From: CAMPKL01 sp963817465
Lineage (GTDB): Bacteria > Acidobacteriota > Terriglobia > Bryobacterales > UBA6623
Length of the DNA: 64,000 bases
Reading direction: 5' to 3'
NCBI GenBank assembly: GCA_963817465.1
Contig: CAWFOP010000007.1
Location: forward strand, 372,001 to 436,000
This document shows positions 33,952 through 42,400 of the stretch, one piece after another. How positions within the stretch are numbered: the first letter of the stretch is position 1; every line of letters begins with the position of its first letter. The position numbers and the translations under genes were made by a program. The notes below the pieces were generated by a model. That model had not been told where the DNA came from and ran no database searches. It saw only the letters and a list, made by a program, of their open reading frames with translations.

Positions 33952-34964
33952 AACTCGACGAATTGGCCGCGGCGCTTGGATGTCGTCTCGAGGGCGAAGG
34001 CTCGCTCGAGATCGCCGGCGTTGCGGGCCTGGACGACGCGGGCCCGGATCAAGTCACGTTCCTGTCGAATCCGAAATATTCATCGAAGGTCGCCGAGACC
34101 AAGGCGGGCGCGATTATCACGGGTCAACGGCTCGAGGGCTTTTCCGGCCCGCAGTTGCTTTCGAGCAACGCGTACCTCGACTTCGCGCGCGCCCTCGAAT
34201 TGTTCTACGAGGCGCCTAAACCGGCGCCGGGGGTGCACCCGACGGCGGTTGTGGCGGCCTCGGCTTTCATCGGCCCGGGCGCCTCGATCGCCGCCTATGT
34301 CGTCATCGGAGACGATGTTCGCGTCGGCAAGGGCGCCGTCATCCACTCGCATGTGTCGATCTACGCGGGCGTCGAGATCGGCGACGACTTCCTGGCGCAT
34401 TCGCACGCCGCCGTACGCGAGTTTTGCCGACTCGGCGATCGCGTCGTGCTCCAAAACGGCGTGGTCGTCGGTTCGGACGGCTACGGGTTCGCGCCGCGCG
34501 GAGACGGCTCTCACCTCAAGATTCCGCAGTCGGGGATCGTCGTCATCGAGGACGACGTCGAGATTCAGGCCGGCTCCTGCATCGATCGCGCCGCCGTGGG
34601 CGAGACGCGCATCCGGCGCGGCACGAAAATCGACAACTTGGTGCAGATCGGCCACGCGGTCGAAGTCGGAGAAAACAACATCATCTGCTCGCAGGTCGGC
34701 ATCGCCGGCTCGACCGTGCTGGGAAACAATTGCATCCTCGCGGGGCAAGTGGGCGTGATCAATCACCTTACGATCGGGGACGGCGTCCTGATGACAGCCA
34801 AGACCGGTGTCGGCCACGATGTTCCCAGCGGCGCTAAGGTGTCCGGAGCGCCGGAGCTCGACAATCGCCAGTGGTTACGCTGCACGGCCGTCTACAACCG
34901 TCTTCCCGAGCTCGACAAAGACGTCCGCAAGCTCAAGAAGCGGGTCGAGCGACTGGAAAAATAG
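33948..34964 (+). CDS. lpxD: UDP-3-O-(3-hydroxyacyl)glucosamine N-acyltransferase
   Basis: 338 residues. The N-terminal uridine-binding domain (MKLDELAAALGCRLEGEG, VTFLSNPKYSS) is followed by a left-handed beta helix of hexapeptide repeats (from GVHPTAVVAASAFIGPGASI onward) and a C-terminal helix (KDVRKLKKRVERLEK). The catalytic His is in NLVQIGHAVEVGENN. It adds the second acyl chain in lipid A synthesis using acyl-ACP. ATGA overlap with the prepilin peptidase. Presence proves a lipid A pathway, so an outer membrane with LPS. Confidence 0.96.
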   Translation: MKLDELAAALGCRLEGEGSLEIAGVAGLDDAGPDQVTFLSNPKYSSKVAETKAGAIITGQRLEGFSGPQLLSSNAYLDFARALELFYEAPKPAPGVHPTAVVAASAFIGPGASIAAYVVIGDDVRVGKGAVIHSHVSIYAGVEIGDDFLAHSHAAVREFCRLGDRVVLQNGVVVGSDGYGFAPRGDGSHLKIPQSGIVVIEDDVEIQAGSCIDRAAVGETRIRRGTKIDNLVQIGHAVEVGENNIICSQVGIAGSTVLGNNCILAGQVGVINHLTIGDGVLMTAKTGVGHDVPSGAKVSGAPELDNRQWLRCTAVYNRLPELDKDVRKLKKRVERLEK

Positions 34965-34989
34965 CAGCCGGGCGCCAGGCGCGGAGCAT

Positions 34990-35018
34990 TTGACACCCCT
35001 AGTCGGTGGAGCTAGAAT
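34990..35018 (+). promoter_or_regulatory. Sigma70-type promoter for rpsT
   Basis: TTGACA at 34990-34995, a 17-base spacer, then TAGAAT at 35013-35018. The -35 is a perfect match and the -10 has five of six. It sits about 65 bases before the rpsT ATG, leaving a leader of roughly 60 bases. Confidence 0.8.
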
Positions 35019-35084
35019 TTGAAGAGCGCAGGATTAGTGTGCGCGGCCCGGTCTGCCGGGCCTTGTTTTCTGTAAACGACCCCA

Positions 35085-35357
35085 ATGGCGAATCACAAAT
35101 CAGCAATCAAACGCATCCGTCAAATCGAGCGGCGCAGCGAAGTCAACAAGAACAACAACACGCGGTTGCGCTCGCAAGTGAAGTCTCTGCTCAAGGCCGT
35201 CGAGGCCGGTGAGACCGAGAAGGCCTCCGGGATGTTGTCGCCCACCGTCAGCATGATCGACAAGTCCGTGCAGAAGGGCGTGATCAAGAAGGGCAAGGCC
35301 GACCGCATGAAGTCGCGTTTGACGGTGCGGCTGAACAAGGCGACGAAAGCCGCCTAA
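35085..35357 (+). CDS. rpsT: 30S ribosomal protein S20
   Basis: A 90-residue basic, three-helix bundle: MANHKSAIKRIRQIERRSEV at the start, NNNTRLRSQVKSLLKAVEAG, and VIKKGKADRMKSRLTVRLNK at the end. It binds 16S rRNA near the 5' domain in early 30S assembly. The gene stands alone with its own promoter and terminator, as in many bacteria. Confidence 0.97.
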   Translation: MANHKSAIKRIRQIERRSEVNKNNNTRLRSQVKSLLKAVEAGETEKASGMLSPTVSMIDKSVQKGVIKKGKADRMKSRLTVRLNKATKAA

Positions 35358-35383
35358 CGCACCGCGCCGATTGTTTTCGAAAG

Positions 35384-35411
35384 AGCCGCGGCCTTCGGGC
35401 GGCGGCTTTTT
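35384..35411 (+). terminator. Rho-independent terminator of rpsT
   Basis: AGCCGCGGCC, a TTCG tetraloop, GGCGGCGGCT and a run of T. One mismatch lies within the 10-bp stem. It begins 26 bases after the rpsT stop. Confidence 0.85.
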
Positions 35412-35440
35412 GCTTGGGGACTGCTTTTTGCTTGGGGACT
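35405..35440. repeat. 18-bp exact tandem duplication
   Basis: GCTTTTTGCTTGGGGACT is repeated twice with no spacer (35405-35422, 35423-35440). The first copy begins within the T-run of the rpsT terminator, so the T-tract plus downstream sequence has been duplicated by slippage. Confidence 0.85.
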
Positions 35441-35475
35441 GAGGGATCGACGCAACGAGCGCGCGGCGGCGTCGA

Positions 35476-35970
35476 CTACATCTTGTACTGGCCGAGGTCT
35501 TCGTCGCTGAGATTCTCGAGCCAGCGCTTCAACTCTTCGCTGGTGGACTTGTCGCTCACGGCCTGACTGACCTTCGAGGTGCGCAGCACTTCTTCGTCGA
35601 CGAAAATCGGGCAGTCCATCCGCAGCGCCAGCGCGAGGGCGTCGCTCGGCCTGGAGTCGATCGAGATGATCTGGCCCGATTTCTCGGCCCAGATCACGGC
35701 GTAAAACGTGTCGTCCTTCAGCTCGCTGACGACGACCTTGCGAAGGCTCATGTCGGCCCCCAGCATGACGTTCTTGATCAGGTCATGCGTCATGGGCCGG
35801 GGAGTGGCGACCTTTTCGATCTCGAGAGCGATGGCGTTCGCTTCGTAGGCGCCGACCCAAATCGGCAGAACGCTCTTGCCTTCGAGATCACGAAGGATGA
35901 CGATCGGCAGACTCGTGACCGGATCGAGCATGAGGCCGCGGATCTTCATTTCGACTTCCATGCCCGTCAT
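35476..35970 (-). CDS. Bifunctional nuclease family protein (BFN, DUF151)
   Basis: 164 residues. KIRGLMLDPVTSLPIVILRD, LPIWVGAYEANAIALEIE, RPMTHDLIKNVMLGADM and SIDSRPSDALALALRMDCPIFV are the BFN domain, named for RNase/DNase activity in plants and found in single copy in most acidobacteria. The C-terminus is an acidic UVR-like helix (EELKRWLENLSDEDLGQY). The ATG overlaps the sulfatase stop in ATGA, suggesting coupled translation; a second Met three codons on is possible. The cellular role in bacteria is not firmly known. Confidence 0.92.
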   Translation of the reverse strand: MTGMEVEMKIRGLMLDPVTSLPIVILRDLEGKSVLPIWVGAYEANAIALEIEKVATPRPMTHDLIKNVMLGADMSLRKVVVSELKDDTFYAVIWAEKSGQIISIDSRPSDALALALRMDCPIFVDEEVLRTSKVSQAVSDKSTSEELKRWLENLSDEDLGQYKM

Positions 35971-37460
35971 TCTCTACGTTGCGGACCCGTGTGGCAAGGA
36001 GCCGGTCCAGAAACATCACGAGGCGCGATTGAGCGGCGGTCCCGCTCGACCGCCTCGAACCAGGTTTCCAGGTCGCCAAGCATGCGCCTTGCGCGGTCGG
36101 GATGCGCCGCGGCGAGGTTGACGCTCTCGCCGGGATCTTGCGAGAGGTCATACAGTTCCACCGGCTCGGGCGCCAGCGGACGCAGCCGCGGAACCGCGAC
36201 CAGGCGCTCGATTTGAGCCGGGTTCTCCTTGTGCTTGAGATCCGCCTCCACGAACGCCTTTTGCAGCGCTTCGTCCTCGGGCGAGGCGTACAGGTCCTTG
36301 TTGAAGAAGCGGGAGCCGCGAATCATCGGCCGCACGAGCTTCCAGTCGCCGTCGCGCACGGCGGCGTTGGTCGAGATGTCGGGCAAATAGAAATTCCATT
36401 GCCAATAGCGCCGCGGCTCGATCGTCAGCGCCTCTCCGAGAATCAGAGGCGACAGATCATGGCCGTCCATGGGCGGGCCGGCGGGAGGGGGCAGGCCCGA
36501 CAAGCCGAGCAGGGTCGGCATCCAATCGGTGAAGTGAACGAGATCGTCCGAGACGCGGCCGCCGTCGACCTTGCCCGTCCAGCGCAGCAATAGCGGGACG
36601 CGGATGCCTCCCTCATACACCCAACCCTTGCTGCCCCGCATGCCTTCGTTGAAGCGCTCGTTGAACGTCGGCTCGCCTGGCTCGAGCATGTACGGCGGAT
36701 TGAAGAACGCTGGCCCGTTGTCGCTCGTGAAGACGACGATCGTATTCTCCGCCAGGCCCTCATCGGCGAGCTTTTCGAGGACTTGGCCGATACCGTCGTC
36801 CATGATCTCGATCATGGCGTAAGTCGTTGCGACGATCCTGTTGAAGCCCCGCGCAAGATAGCGGTCGACGACGTCCTGCGGGGCTTGGAAGGGCGAGTGA
36901 GGTGCGTTATAGGCGAGGGTCAGGAAGAAGGGCTCGTTCTTGTGGCGATTGATGAAAGCCTTCGCCTCCGCGGTCAGCACGTCGGTCAAGTAGCGGCCGT
37001 CGGAAGGGTGGTAGGCGCTGTCCCGTTGCAGGTAGTAGCGGTAGTAGTCGACCCACCCTCCGCAGAAGCCGACAAACTCCTCGAACCCGCGAGCGTTCGG
37101 CTCAAAGCGGCGATCAAGCGCCCCGTTGTGCCACTTGCCCACCAGGCCTGTCGCGTAGCCCGCCTGACGGAAGGCGTCCGCGACGGTCACCTCGCGCAGC
37201 GCGATGCGGTCGAGGCCGTGCATCTCATGCTGCGTGATCGCGCCGGTGCGATGAGGGTAGCGCCCGGTCAACAAAGACGCCCGGGCCGGAGCGCAGATCG
37301 GGGACGCCGAATAGTGCTGCCTAAAGTTGAGGCCTTCGGCGGCGAGCCGGTCGAGGTTCGGCGTCGACGCGGACCCGTCGTTGAAGACGCCCAGGTCGCC
37401 GTGACCCATGTCGTCCGCCACGATCAACAGGATGTTCGGGCGAGATGCTCCGTTGCTCAA
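35967..37460 (-). CDS. Sulfatase (arylsulfatase type)
   Basis: 497 residues of the alkaline-phosphatase superfamily. RPNILLIVADDMGHGDLG binds the metal, and Cys56 in ICAPARASLLTGR (C-x-P-x-R) is the residue converted to formylglycine. VGKWHNGALDRRFEP, LAYNAPHSPFQAP, VFTSDNGPAF and the KGWVYEGGIRVPLLL loop complete the active site. There is no signal peptide at the MSNGASRPN start, so it may be cytoplasmic or use an unrecognised export route. It hydrolyses sulfate esters; glycan or aryl specificity is unknown. No formylglycine-generating enzyme gene is nearby. Confidence 0.93.
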   Translation of the reverse strand: MSNGASRPNILLIVADDMGHGDLGVFNDGSASTPNLDRLAAEGLNFRQHYSASPICAPARASLLTGRYPHRTGAITQHEMHGLDRIALREVTVADAFRQAGYATGLVGKWHNGALDRRFEPNARGFEEFVGFCGGWVDYYRYYLQRDSAYHPSDGRYLTDVLTAEAKAFINRHKNEPFFLTLAYNAPHSPFQAPQDVVDRYLARGFNRIVATTYAMIEIMDDGIGQVLEKLADEGLAENTIVVFTSDNGPAFFNPPYMLEPGEPTFNERFNEGMRGSKGWVYEGGIRVPLLLRWTGKVDGGRVSDDLVHFTDWMPTLLGLSGLPPPAGPPMDGHDLSPLILGEALTIEPRRYWQWNFYLPDISTNAAVRDGDWKLVRPMIRGSRFFNKDLYASPEDEALQKAFVEADLKHKENPAQIERLVAVPRLRPLAPEPVELYDLSQDPGESVNLAAAHPDRARRMLGDLETWFEAVERDRRSIAPRDVSGPAPCHTGPQRRE

Positions 37461-37484
37461 GCAGAGAGGATAACAGCGGCGCTG

Positions 37485-38279
37485 TTAGGCGGCGGTCGCC
37501 TCGGCCTCGCGCTCGCGATTGCGGATCAATAAGGACGCGCCGAACACGGCGAGGGCGATGGCGACCCATTGCGTCGCGCTGATGACCCCGCCCATCAACG
37601 GCCGGGCCTGATCCGCTCGGAAGAACTCCACGAAGAAACGGAAGGACGAGTAGAGCAACAGATACCAGCCCAGAATCGTGCCGGTCGCGTGTTGGCGCAG
37701 GAACCGGCGGTAGAGAAACACCGCGATCAGCGCCGTACCAAATGACTCGTAAAGCTGAGTCGGATGCAGATGAATGCCTAAAGGGACTCCGACGAAGTCA
37801 TGCGCCAACTTGCTGGTAAACTCCACCCCCCAGGGGAGGTTCGTCGGCTTGCCCCAGCAGCAGCCGGCGGCGAAGCACCCGAGACGTCCGACCGCGTGCC
37901 CGGCCGCCACGCCCGGCGCCAACGCGTCAGCCGTCCGCAGCCAGGGGAGGCCGTACCGCTTGGTGAACCAGTAGGCGACAGCGATCGCCGCGAGCAGGCC
38001 GCCGTAGAAGACCCCGCCGGTTTGCAGCGCCGAAATCGAGAACAGCCGACCCCAATCGCTCGAGTAGTAGTTCCATTCGCTGAAAACGTAGAAGACTTTC
38101 GCCCCGAGGATCGCCGCCAGTGCGATGTAGACGCCGAGGTTCGCAACCTTGTTGTGGTCGAGTCCGTCGCGTTCGGCGAGCTTACCGGCGATGTGAAGCC
38201 CCAAAAGGAAGCCCAGCGCGACCAACAGGCCGTATGTCGGGAGCGAGAAGGAGCCGATTTGGATCAGACGAGGGTACAT
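37485..38279 (-). CDS. lgt: Phosphatidylglycerol-prolipoprotein diacylglyceryl transferase
   Basis: 264 residues with seven or so membrane helices. PTYGLLVALGFLLGLHIAG, the Lgt signature GHAVGRLGCFAAGCCWGKPT and HPTQLYESFGTALIAVFLYRRF identify it. It transfers diacylglyceryl from phosphatidylglycerol to the lipobox Cys, the first step of lipoprotein maturation. lspA, the second-step enzyme, lies 9 bases upstream in the same direction, forming a lipoprotein-processing pair. Confidence 0.96.
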   Translation of the reverse strand: MYPRLIQIGSFSLPTYGLLVALGFLLGLHIAGKLAERDGLDHNKVANLGVYIALAAILGAKVFYVFSEWNYYSSDWGRLFSISALQTGGVFYGGLLAAIAVAYWFTKRYGLPWLRTADALAPGVAAGHAVGRLGCFAAGCCWGKPTNLPWGVEFTSKLAHDFVGVPLGIHLHPTQLYESFGTALIAVFLYRRFLRQHATGTILGWYLLLYSSFRFFVEFFRADQARPLMGGVISATQWVAIALAVFGASLLIRNREREAEATAA

Positions 38280-38288
38280 GGCGGGGCC

Positions 38289-38810
38289 TCAGGCGGACTC
38301 CGCTTTCGGTTCCGCCGCGGGGGCCGCATGCTTCGAAAACGAACCGAGCAGGAGAACAATCGCGCCGACGGTGATGCAACTATCAGCCACGTTGAACGCC
38401 GGCCAATGCCAGTCGCCGACGTAAACATCAAGAAAATCAACGACAAAGCCGTACACGAGGCGATCGTAGAGGTTGCCGGCCGCGCCCGCCAAAATCAGCG
38501 TCAGGGCCAAGTTCCCGAAAAAGGAGTGCTCTTGCTCACGCCACAGCATAAACAGGATCACCGCCACCGCAAGCAGCGACAACACCGGCAACAAGATGTT
38601 CCGCACGAAGGGCGAAGCGTCGGCGAAGAGGCTGAATGCGATGCCGGTGTTGCGAGTGTGGACGATGTTGAAGCCGGGCGCGACGGCATTGGCGGAATAC
38701 AACGGCAGCTCGGAAGCGACCACGACCTTCGACCAACGGTCAAGGCTGAAAAGCGCGATCGCCACAACCAAAAAGAGCAGCCGTCGCCGCGTGCGAGCTG
38801 AAAAATCCAC
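38289..38810 (-). CDS. lspA: Lipoprotein signal peptidase (signal peptidase II)
   Basis: 173 residues, four membrane helices. Conserved boxes: LFSLDRWSKVVV, IVHTRNTGIAFSLFAD, GAAGNLYDRLVYGFVVDFLDVY with the first catalytic Asp and WPAFNVADSCITVGAI with the second. It removes the signal peptide after Lgt has acted. The 9-bp gap to lgt implies one transcript. Confidence 0.96.
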   Translation of the reverse strand: MDFSARTRRRLLFLVVAIALFSLDRWSKVVVASELPLYSANAVAPGFNIVHTRNTGIAFSLFADASPFVRNILLPVLSLLAVAVILFMLWREQEHSFFGNLALTLILAGAAGNLYDRLVYGFVVDFLDVYVGDWHWPAFNVADSCITVGAIVLLLGSFSKHAAPAAEPKAESA

Positions 38811-39028
38811 CTCGAAAATCAGTCTAGCGCATCGCGTTTGCGCTCCCTCGCCGGCTATTAACGTAAGGCTCCCGCCCTAGGACTGCCGTAAGCGCCTCCC
38901 TGATAAGTGAACTCCCGTGAGATCCCCGCTACATTCCGGCTTAAGTATTTGCCCGACAGGAACTAGACCGGACCCACGATTGCTTGGTACGAGACCGCGA
39001 AGCAAGAATCTTAAGCGACGGAGCTTTT

Positions 39029-39742
39029 ATGTCTTTGGACCAGTCAATTAGTGAGCAGTCGGCTGACGCGGCGTCGGGCGGTTCGCCGAGCAGCGAGATG
39101 TCCGGCCAATGGATTCGCGAGCAGTTGAAGGACGCCGCCGACTCTCCCGAAAGCAATCCCCCCAATCCGCCGTTCGCCAGCGACGAAGGCGGGCGCGCCG
39201 CCTCGTCGGCGCCGTCCGGGTCCGACGATTCGTTGGGCCCGATCATGGCGAATCTCGCCCGCAACATTTCCGAAGCCGTGACCAAACCGATCGAAGACTT
39301 GGAGCGCCGCAGGATCACCGAGCGGGAGCACCTGGGGCGATCGGTAAGGGAGCAGGCCGAGCGCGTGGATGCCGTATTCGCGGTCTTGCGGCGTCTGGAA
39401 GAGGCGACGCAAAGGCTATCGGATACGGTCGATCGCCAGGAAAATACAGCCCGAGAACAAGCCGAACAGGCCAACTCGAGAATGGAAGAGGTGCGCTCGG
39501 AAGCGCGGCGAGAAAAAGAAGCCATCTCGGAGTCGATTGCGGCGATGAGAGGGGAGTTGGAGGGCTTCGCAGGGAGACTGTCGAACACCGAGAAGAACAT
39601 CGAGGAACACAAATCCGTCATTGCCCGTTTGGAAGGGCTCGAAAAGCGACGGGAGGAAGCGCTTACTCAGGTCGGCCGCCTCGTCGGCGATCTACAGGGG
39701 GCTCTGCATTTGATGAGTCCGCCGGAGGGGCGCGAAGACTAA
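39029..39742 (+). CDS. Coiled-coil protein of unknown function
   Basis: 237 residues from ATG at 39029 with GGAG upstream. The first 75 are Ser/Pro/Asp-rich and disordered in style; from about residue 75 onward a long heptad-like helix runs (ITEREHLGRSVREQAERVDA to EEHKSVIARLEGLEKRREEALTQVG). It has no signal or membrane segment. It precedes a CpaE/TadZ-like ATPase gene by 62 bases and may be a partner that organises a polar or membrane assembly; this is inference from context only. Confidence 0.65.
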   Translation: MSLDQSISEQSADAASGGSPSSEMSGQWIREQLKDAADSPESNPPNPPFASDEGGRAASSAPSGSDDSLGPIMANLARNISEAVTKPIEDLERRRITEREHLGRSVREQAERVDAVFAVLRRLEEATQRLSDTVDRQENTAREQAEQANSRMEEVRSEARREKEAISESIAAMRGELEGFAGRLSNTEKNIEEHKSVIARLEGLEKRREEALTQVGRLVGDLQGALHLMSPPEGRED

Positions 39743-39804
39743 GGATTTCGTCACGGCCGTCCGAGCTTATAGTTGTCGGCTCGCGCGCGGTCTTCGGTTT
39801 GGGT

Positions 39805-41013
39805 ATGGATATTCGAGAACCCAAGACGCTGGTTGTCTCTCCCCATCCCGGCGTGGTGGAGAAGCTTCGACGCAGTCTCGATGCCGCGGGCGTTCGTCGC
39901 GAACCCGACATCTGGGACCAGTTTCCTTCGTTGACCGATCTTCGTCGTCGGCTGCGGGAATCGAACGAGGCTTACTCGGCGGCGATTTTCGACATGTCGC
40001 AGGAGCATGAGGCGCTGCGTTTGGTGGCGGCCATGCGAGACTCAAACCCCGGCACGGTCACGATCGTCGTAAACGGGGAAAGACGCCTCGGCGCGGTCGT
40101 GCGGGCGAAGCAAGCCGGCGCGTGGGGCTATCTCACCGAACCCTATGACCTCAATCCTTTGGCGGAGCGGCTCGGACTTGCCGGGCGCGGCGATCTTCCT
40201 GCTTCGCCGGAAGAATCCGTCGGACGCCTCGTCGCATTTCTACCGGCCCAGGGCGGTGCGGGCGCTTCCACGATCGCGCTGAACGCCGCCGCGGCGGCTT
40301 CCAAGCGCGTACCCGGCCAAGCGCTGTTGATCGACTACGATTTTCATTGCGGAGTGACGGCCTTTCAACTTCAGGTCACGCCCGAAAAGACGATCGCCGA
40401 CGCCTTCCGACAGGAACGTTCGTCCGATATCCGTTGGGACGAGATCGCCGCGCATTGGCAGGACTTGGCGGTGTTGGTCGGGCCGCAGGATCCCGCCGAC
40501 GTGGCGAGCGGAGACCTGACCAAGGCGACGGCTTTGCTGGAGAGCGCGAAGAGGCGCTACTCCTGTGTGTTTTTAGACCTGCCCGCTCCTCTGCTCACGG
40601 CTTCGGCGCAAGCGTTGAGCGCGGCCGACCGCATCTACGTCGTCTGTACGCCCGAAATCACGTCTCTGCATCTGGCAAAACGTCTGATCGAGCGAATTCG
40701 CCGGCTCGGCGCCCCCGGCGAGCGCATGCGTCTGATGGTCAACCGCGTGGGCTCGTGGGGAGGGCTCGAAACGGAGCAGATTCGCAAGGTCGTCGGACTC
40801 GAGGTCGATTGGGCGCTTGACAACGACTACGCCGCCGTCCGCAAGGCTACTTGGAACGGCGGCCCGATCGAGCGGGGATGCGCGCTCAGCGAACAGATCG
40901 AGCAACTCGCGAGCCAGTTCCTGCTGGAGTTTCAACTGGAAGCCAAATCGGCCAACCCGCCTTTCGAACAACCGGCCGCCGCTGAGCAGGCCACGCCTCT
41001 TACGGCTCGTTAG
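39805..41013 (+). CDS. CpaE/TadZ-like MinD-ParA family protein
   Basis: 402 residues from ATG at 39805. Residues 1-120 form a receiver-like domain without phosphorylation features (LVVSPHPGVVEKLRRSL, AWGYLTEPYDL). The C-terminal domain is a deviant-Walker ATPase fold: FLPAQGGAGASTIALNAAAA replaces the signature KGGxGKT, with Gln for the first Lys and Ala for the P-loop Lys, as in TadZ/CpaE proteins; QALLIDYDFHCGVTAF and SCVFLDLPAPLL are the switch strands. Such proteins place Flp/Tad pilus machinery. No tad cluster is adjacent, so the partner may be the preceding coiled-coil gene. It overlaps the tonB stop by four bases. Confidence 0.85.
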   Translation: MDIREPKTLVVSPHPGVVEKLRRSLDAAGVRREPDIWDQFPSLTDLRRRLRESNEAYSAAIFDMSQEHEALRLVAAMRDSNPGTVTIVVNGERRLGAVVRAKQAGAWGYLTEPYDLNPLAERLGLAGRGDLPASPEESVGRLVAFLPAQGGAGASTIALNAAAAASKRVPGQALLIDYDFHCGVTAFQLQVTPEKTIADAFRQERSSDIRWDEIAAHWQDLAVLVGPQDPADVASGDLTKATALLESAKRRYSCVFLDLPAPLLTASAQALSAADRIYVVCTPEITSLHLAKRLIERIRRLGAPGERMRLMVNRVGSWGGLETEQIRKVVGLEVDWALDNDYAAVRKATWNGGPIERGCALSEQIEQLASQFLLEFQLEAKSANPPFEQPAAAEQATPLTAR

Positions 41014-42194
41014 AGCAGGCGGAAGTTCACTTCGATCTGGGCGGAAACCTTGACTGCGGAGCCGTCCTTCTTGCCGGGCACGAACTCCCACTGCTGTACC
41101 GCCTGCATCGCCTTTTCGTCGAGGCCGAGGCCGAGGCTGCGAATCACCCGCACGTTATGAGCCTTGCCGTCCGGCCAGACTTCAACCGCCAGCACAACCG
41201 TGCCTTGGTACTTGGCCTTGCGGGCCTCTTCCGAGTACTCCGGCTCGACCTTACGGGTCAACCGGGGAGCCGAAACGCCGCCGCCGACGCGATAGACGCC
41301 GCCGCCGATGCCGCCGCCCGAACCCGGGCCAACGCCGCCGCCGCGACCGGAACCGACGCCGCCGCCGCGGCCCGTCCCAATGCCGCCGCCCGAACCGGGA
41401 CCGGCTGAAGGAGGACCGATCTGCCCCAGCGGATCGCCGAAGACCGACGAGTCGATCTGCGCCAGGTTCACCGTGTCAGGGACGATCACGGTGGGCTCGA
41501 CCGAAAGCTTCGGGTTCTCGTTGCGCAGGACTGGAGTCGGCGGAGCTAACTGCTCCATCGAGAATCGCGGCAGCTTGCCCTTGCTGGGGGGCAGCGGCAT
41601 GCGCGCGCCGCCGCCTCCTCCGCCGCCGGAGTCGCCGGCGGGCGCTTTGGGCTTGACGCGAAGCTGGGCAAGATACGGCGAGATGTCCACCGGGACGATC
41701 AGCGTCACCGTGCCCAACGACGCTTCCGGCCCGCGGTTGTGAAGTCCGAATATCACCGCGATGACGAGCAAGTGGACGCCGGCCGAGGCCAAACGAGCCC
41801 GTTTGCGCTCGTCATAGCCGCCCCAAATGCTTTTCACCGCAACCGGCTTCGAGGTCAGCTCGAGCGGCGGGAGCTTCTTTTCTTCCTCGGAAACCTTGAA
41901 GTAGCGCCTCAGGCTGGCGAACCACGAATCCTGCAGCGACTCCACCACCATCGGGCCGAGCGTCAACTCGCCGGGCGCGGCTTCGCGATACTGGGGCGGA
42001 GGTGGAATTTTCGGGGGGTTGAACATTTCCCCGATTTCCGCGCCGAAGGTGCTCCACCAGGGCCGGTGAATGGATTCCACCAAACCGAAATGGGGCACCG
42101 GGACAGACTCCAGCCGCACCGCGCCGTTGAGTGTGCTTTCTCCCTGCGCGACCTGGGCCGTTTCTGTCCTGGGTTCCATTGAGTCCACTGCCAT
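41010..42194 (-). CDS. Energy transducer TonB-family protein
   Basis: 394 residues. An unusually long cytoplasmic N-terminus (about 130 residues) precedes one membrane helix (ASAGVHLLVIAVIFGL). The periplasmic spacer is Pro- and Gly-rich, with GGGIGTGRGGGVGSGRGGG repeats, ending in a TonB_C domain (APRLTRKVEPEYSEEARKAK, YQGTVVLAVEVWPDGKAHNV, MQAVQQWEFVPGKKDG). It should pass energy from the ExbBD motor to outer membrane receptors such as the Oar-like one at 46-49.5 kb. No exbB or exbD genes lie in the window. Confidence 0.88.
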   Translation of the reverse strand: MAVDSMEPRTETAQVAQGESTLNGAVRLESVPVPHFGLVESIHRPWWSTFGAEIGEMFNPPKIPPPPQYREAAPGELTLGPMVVESLQDSWFASLRRYFKVSEEEKKLPPLELTSKPVAVKSIWGGYDERKRARLASAGVHLLVIAVIFGLHNRGPEASLGTVTLIVPVDISPYLAQLRVKPKAPAGDSGGGGGGGARMPLPPSKGKLPRFSMEQLAPPTPVLRNENPKLSVEPTVIVPDTVNLAQIDSSVFGDPLGQIGPPSAGPGSGGGIGTGRGGGVGSGRGGGVGPGSGGGIGGGVYRVGGGVSAPRLTRKVEPEYSEEARKAKYQGTVVLAVEVWPDGKAHNVRVIRSLGLGLDEKAMQAVQQWEFVPGKKDGSAVKVSAQIEVNFRLL

Positions 42195-42400
42195 CTGTGC
42201 GTCCCACTCCTGTGGATTAGTCTCTGGACTATCAGTAGGACGGGACGCCTGTTCGGTCCGTTACCTCGGAGTCGAACCGCTGCACGATAGTTTTGACGAA
42301 CCTATGCTGCCAGCTTCCATGTTACCGGCCTGCGCGAAATTCCGGCAAGAGGCGCTGGTACGAATATCATCCTCGGAAGGCCCTTAGCGACGGCGCCAAA

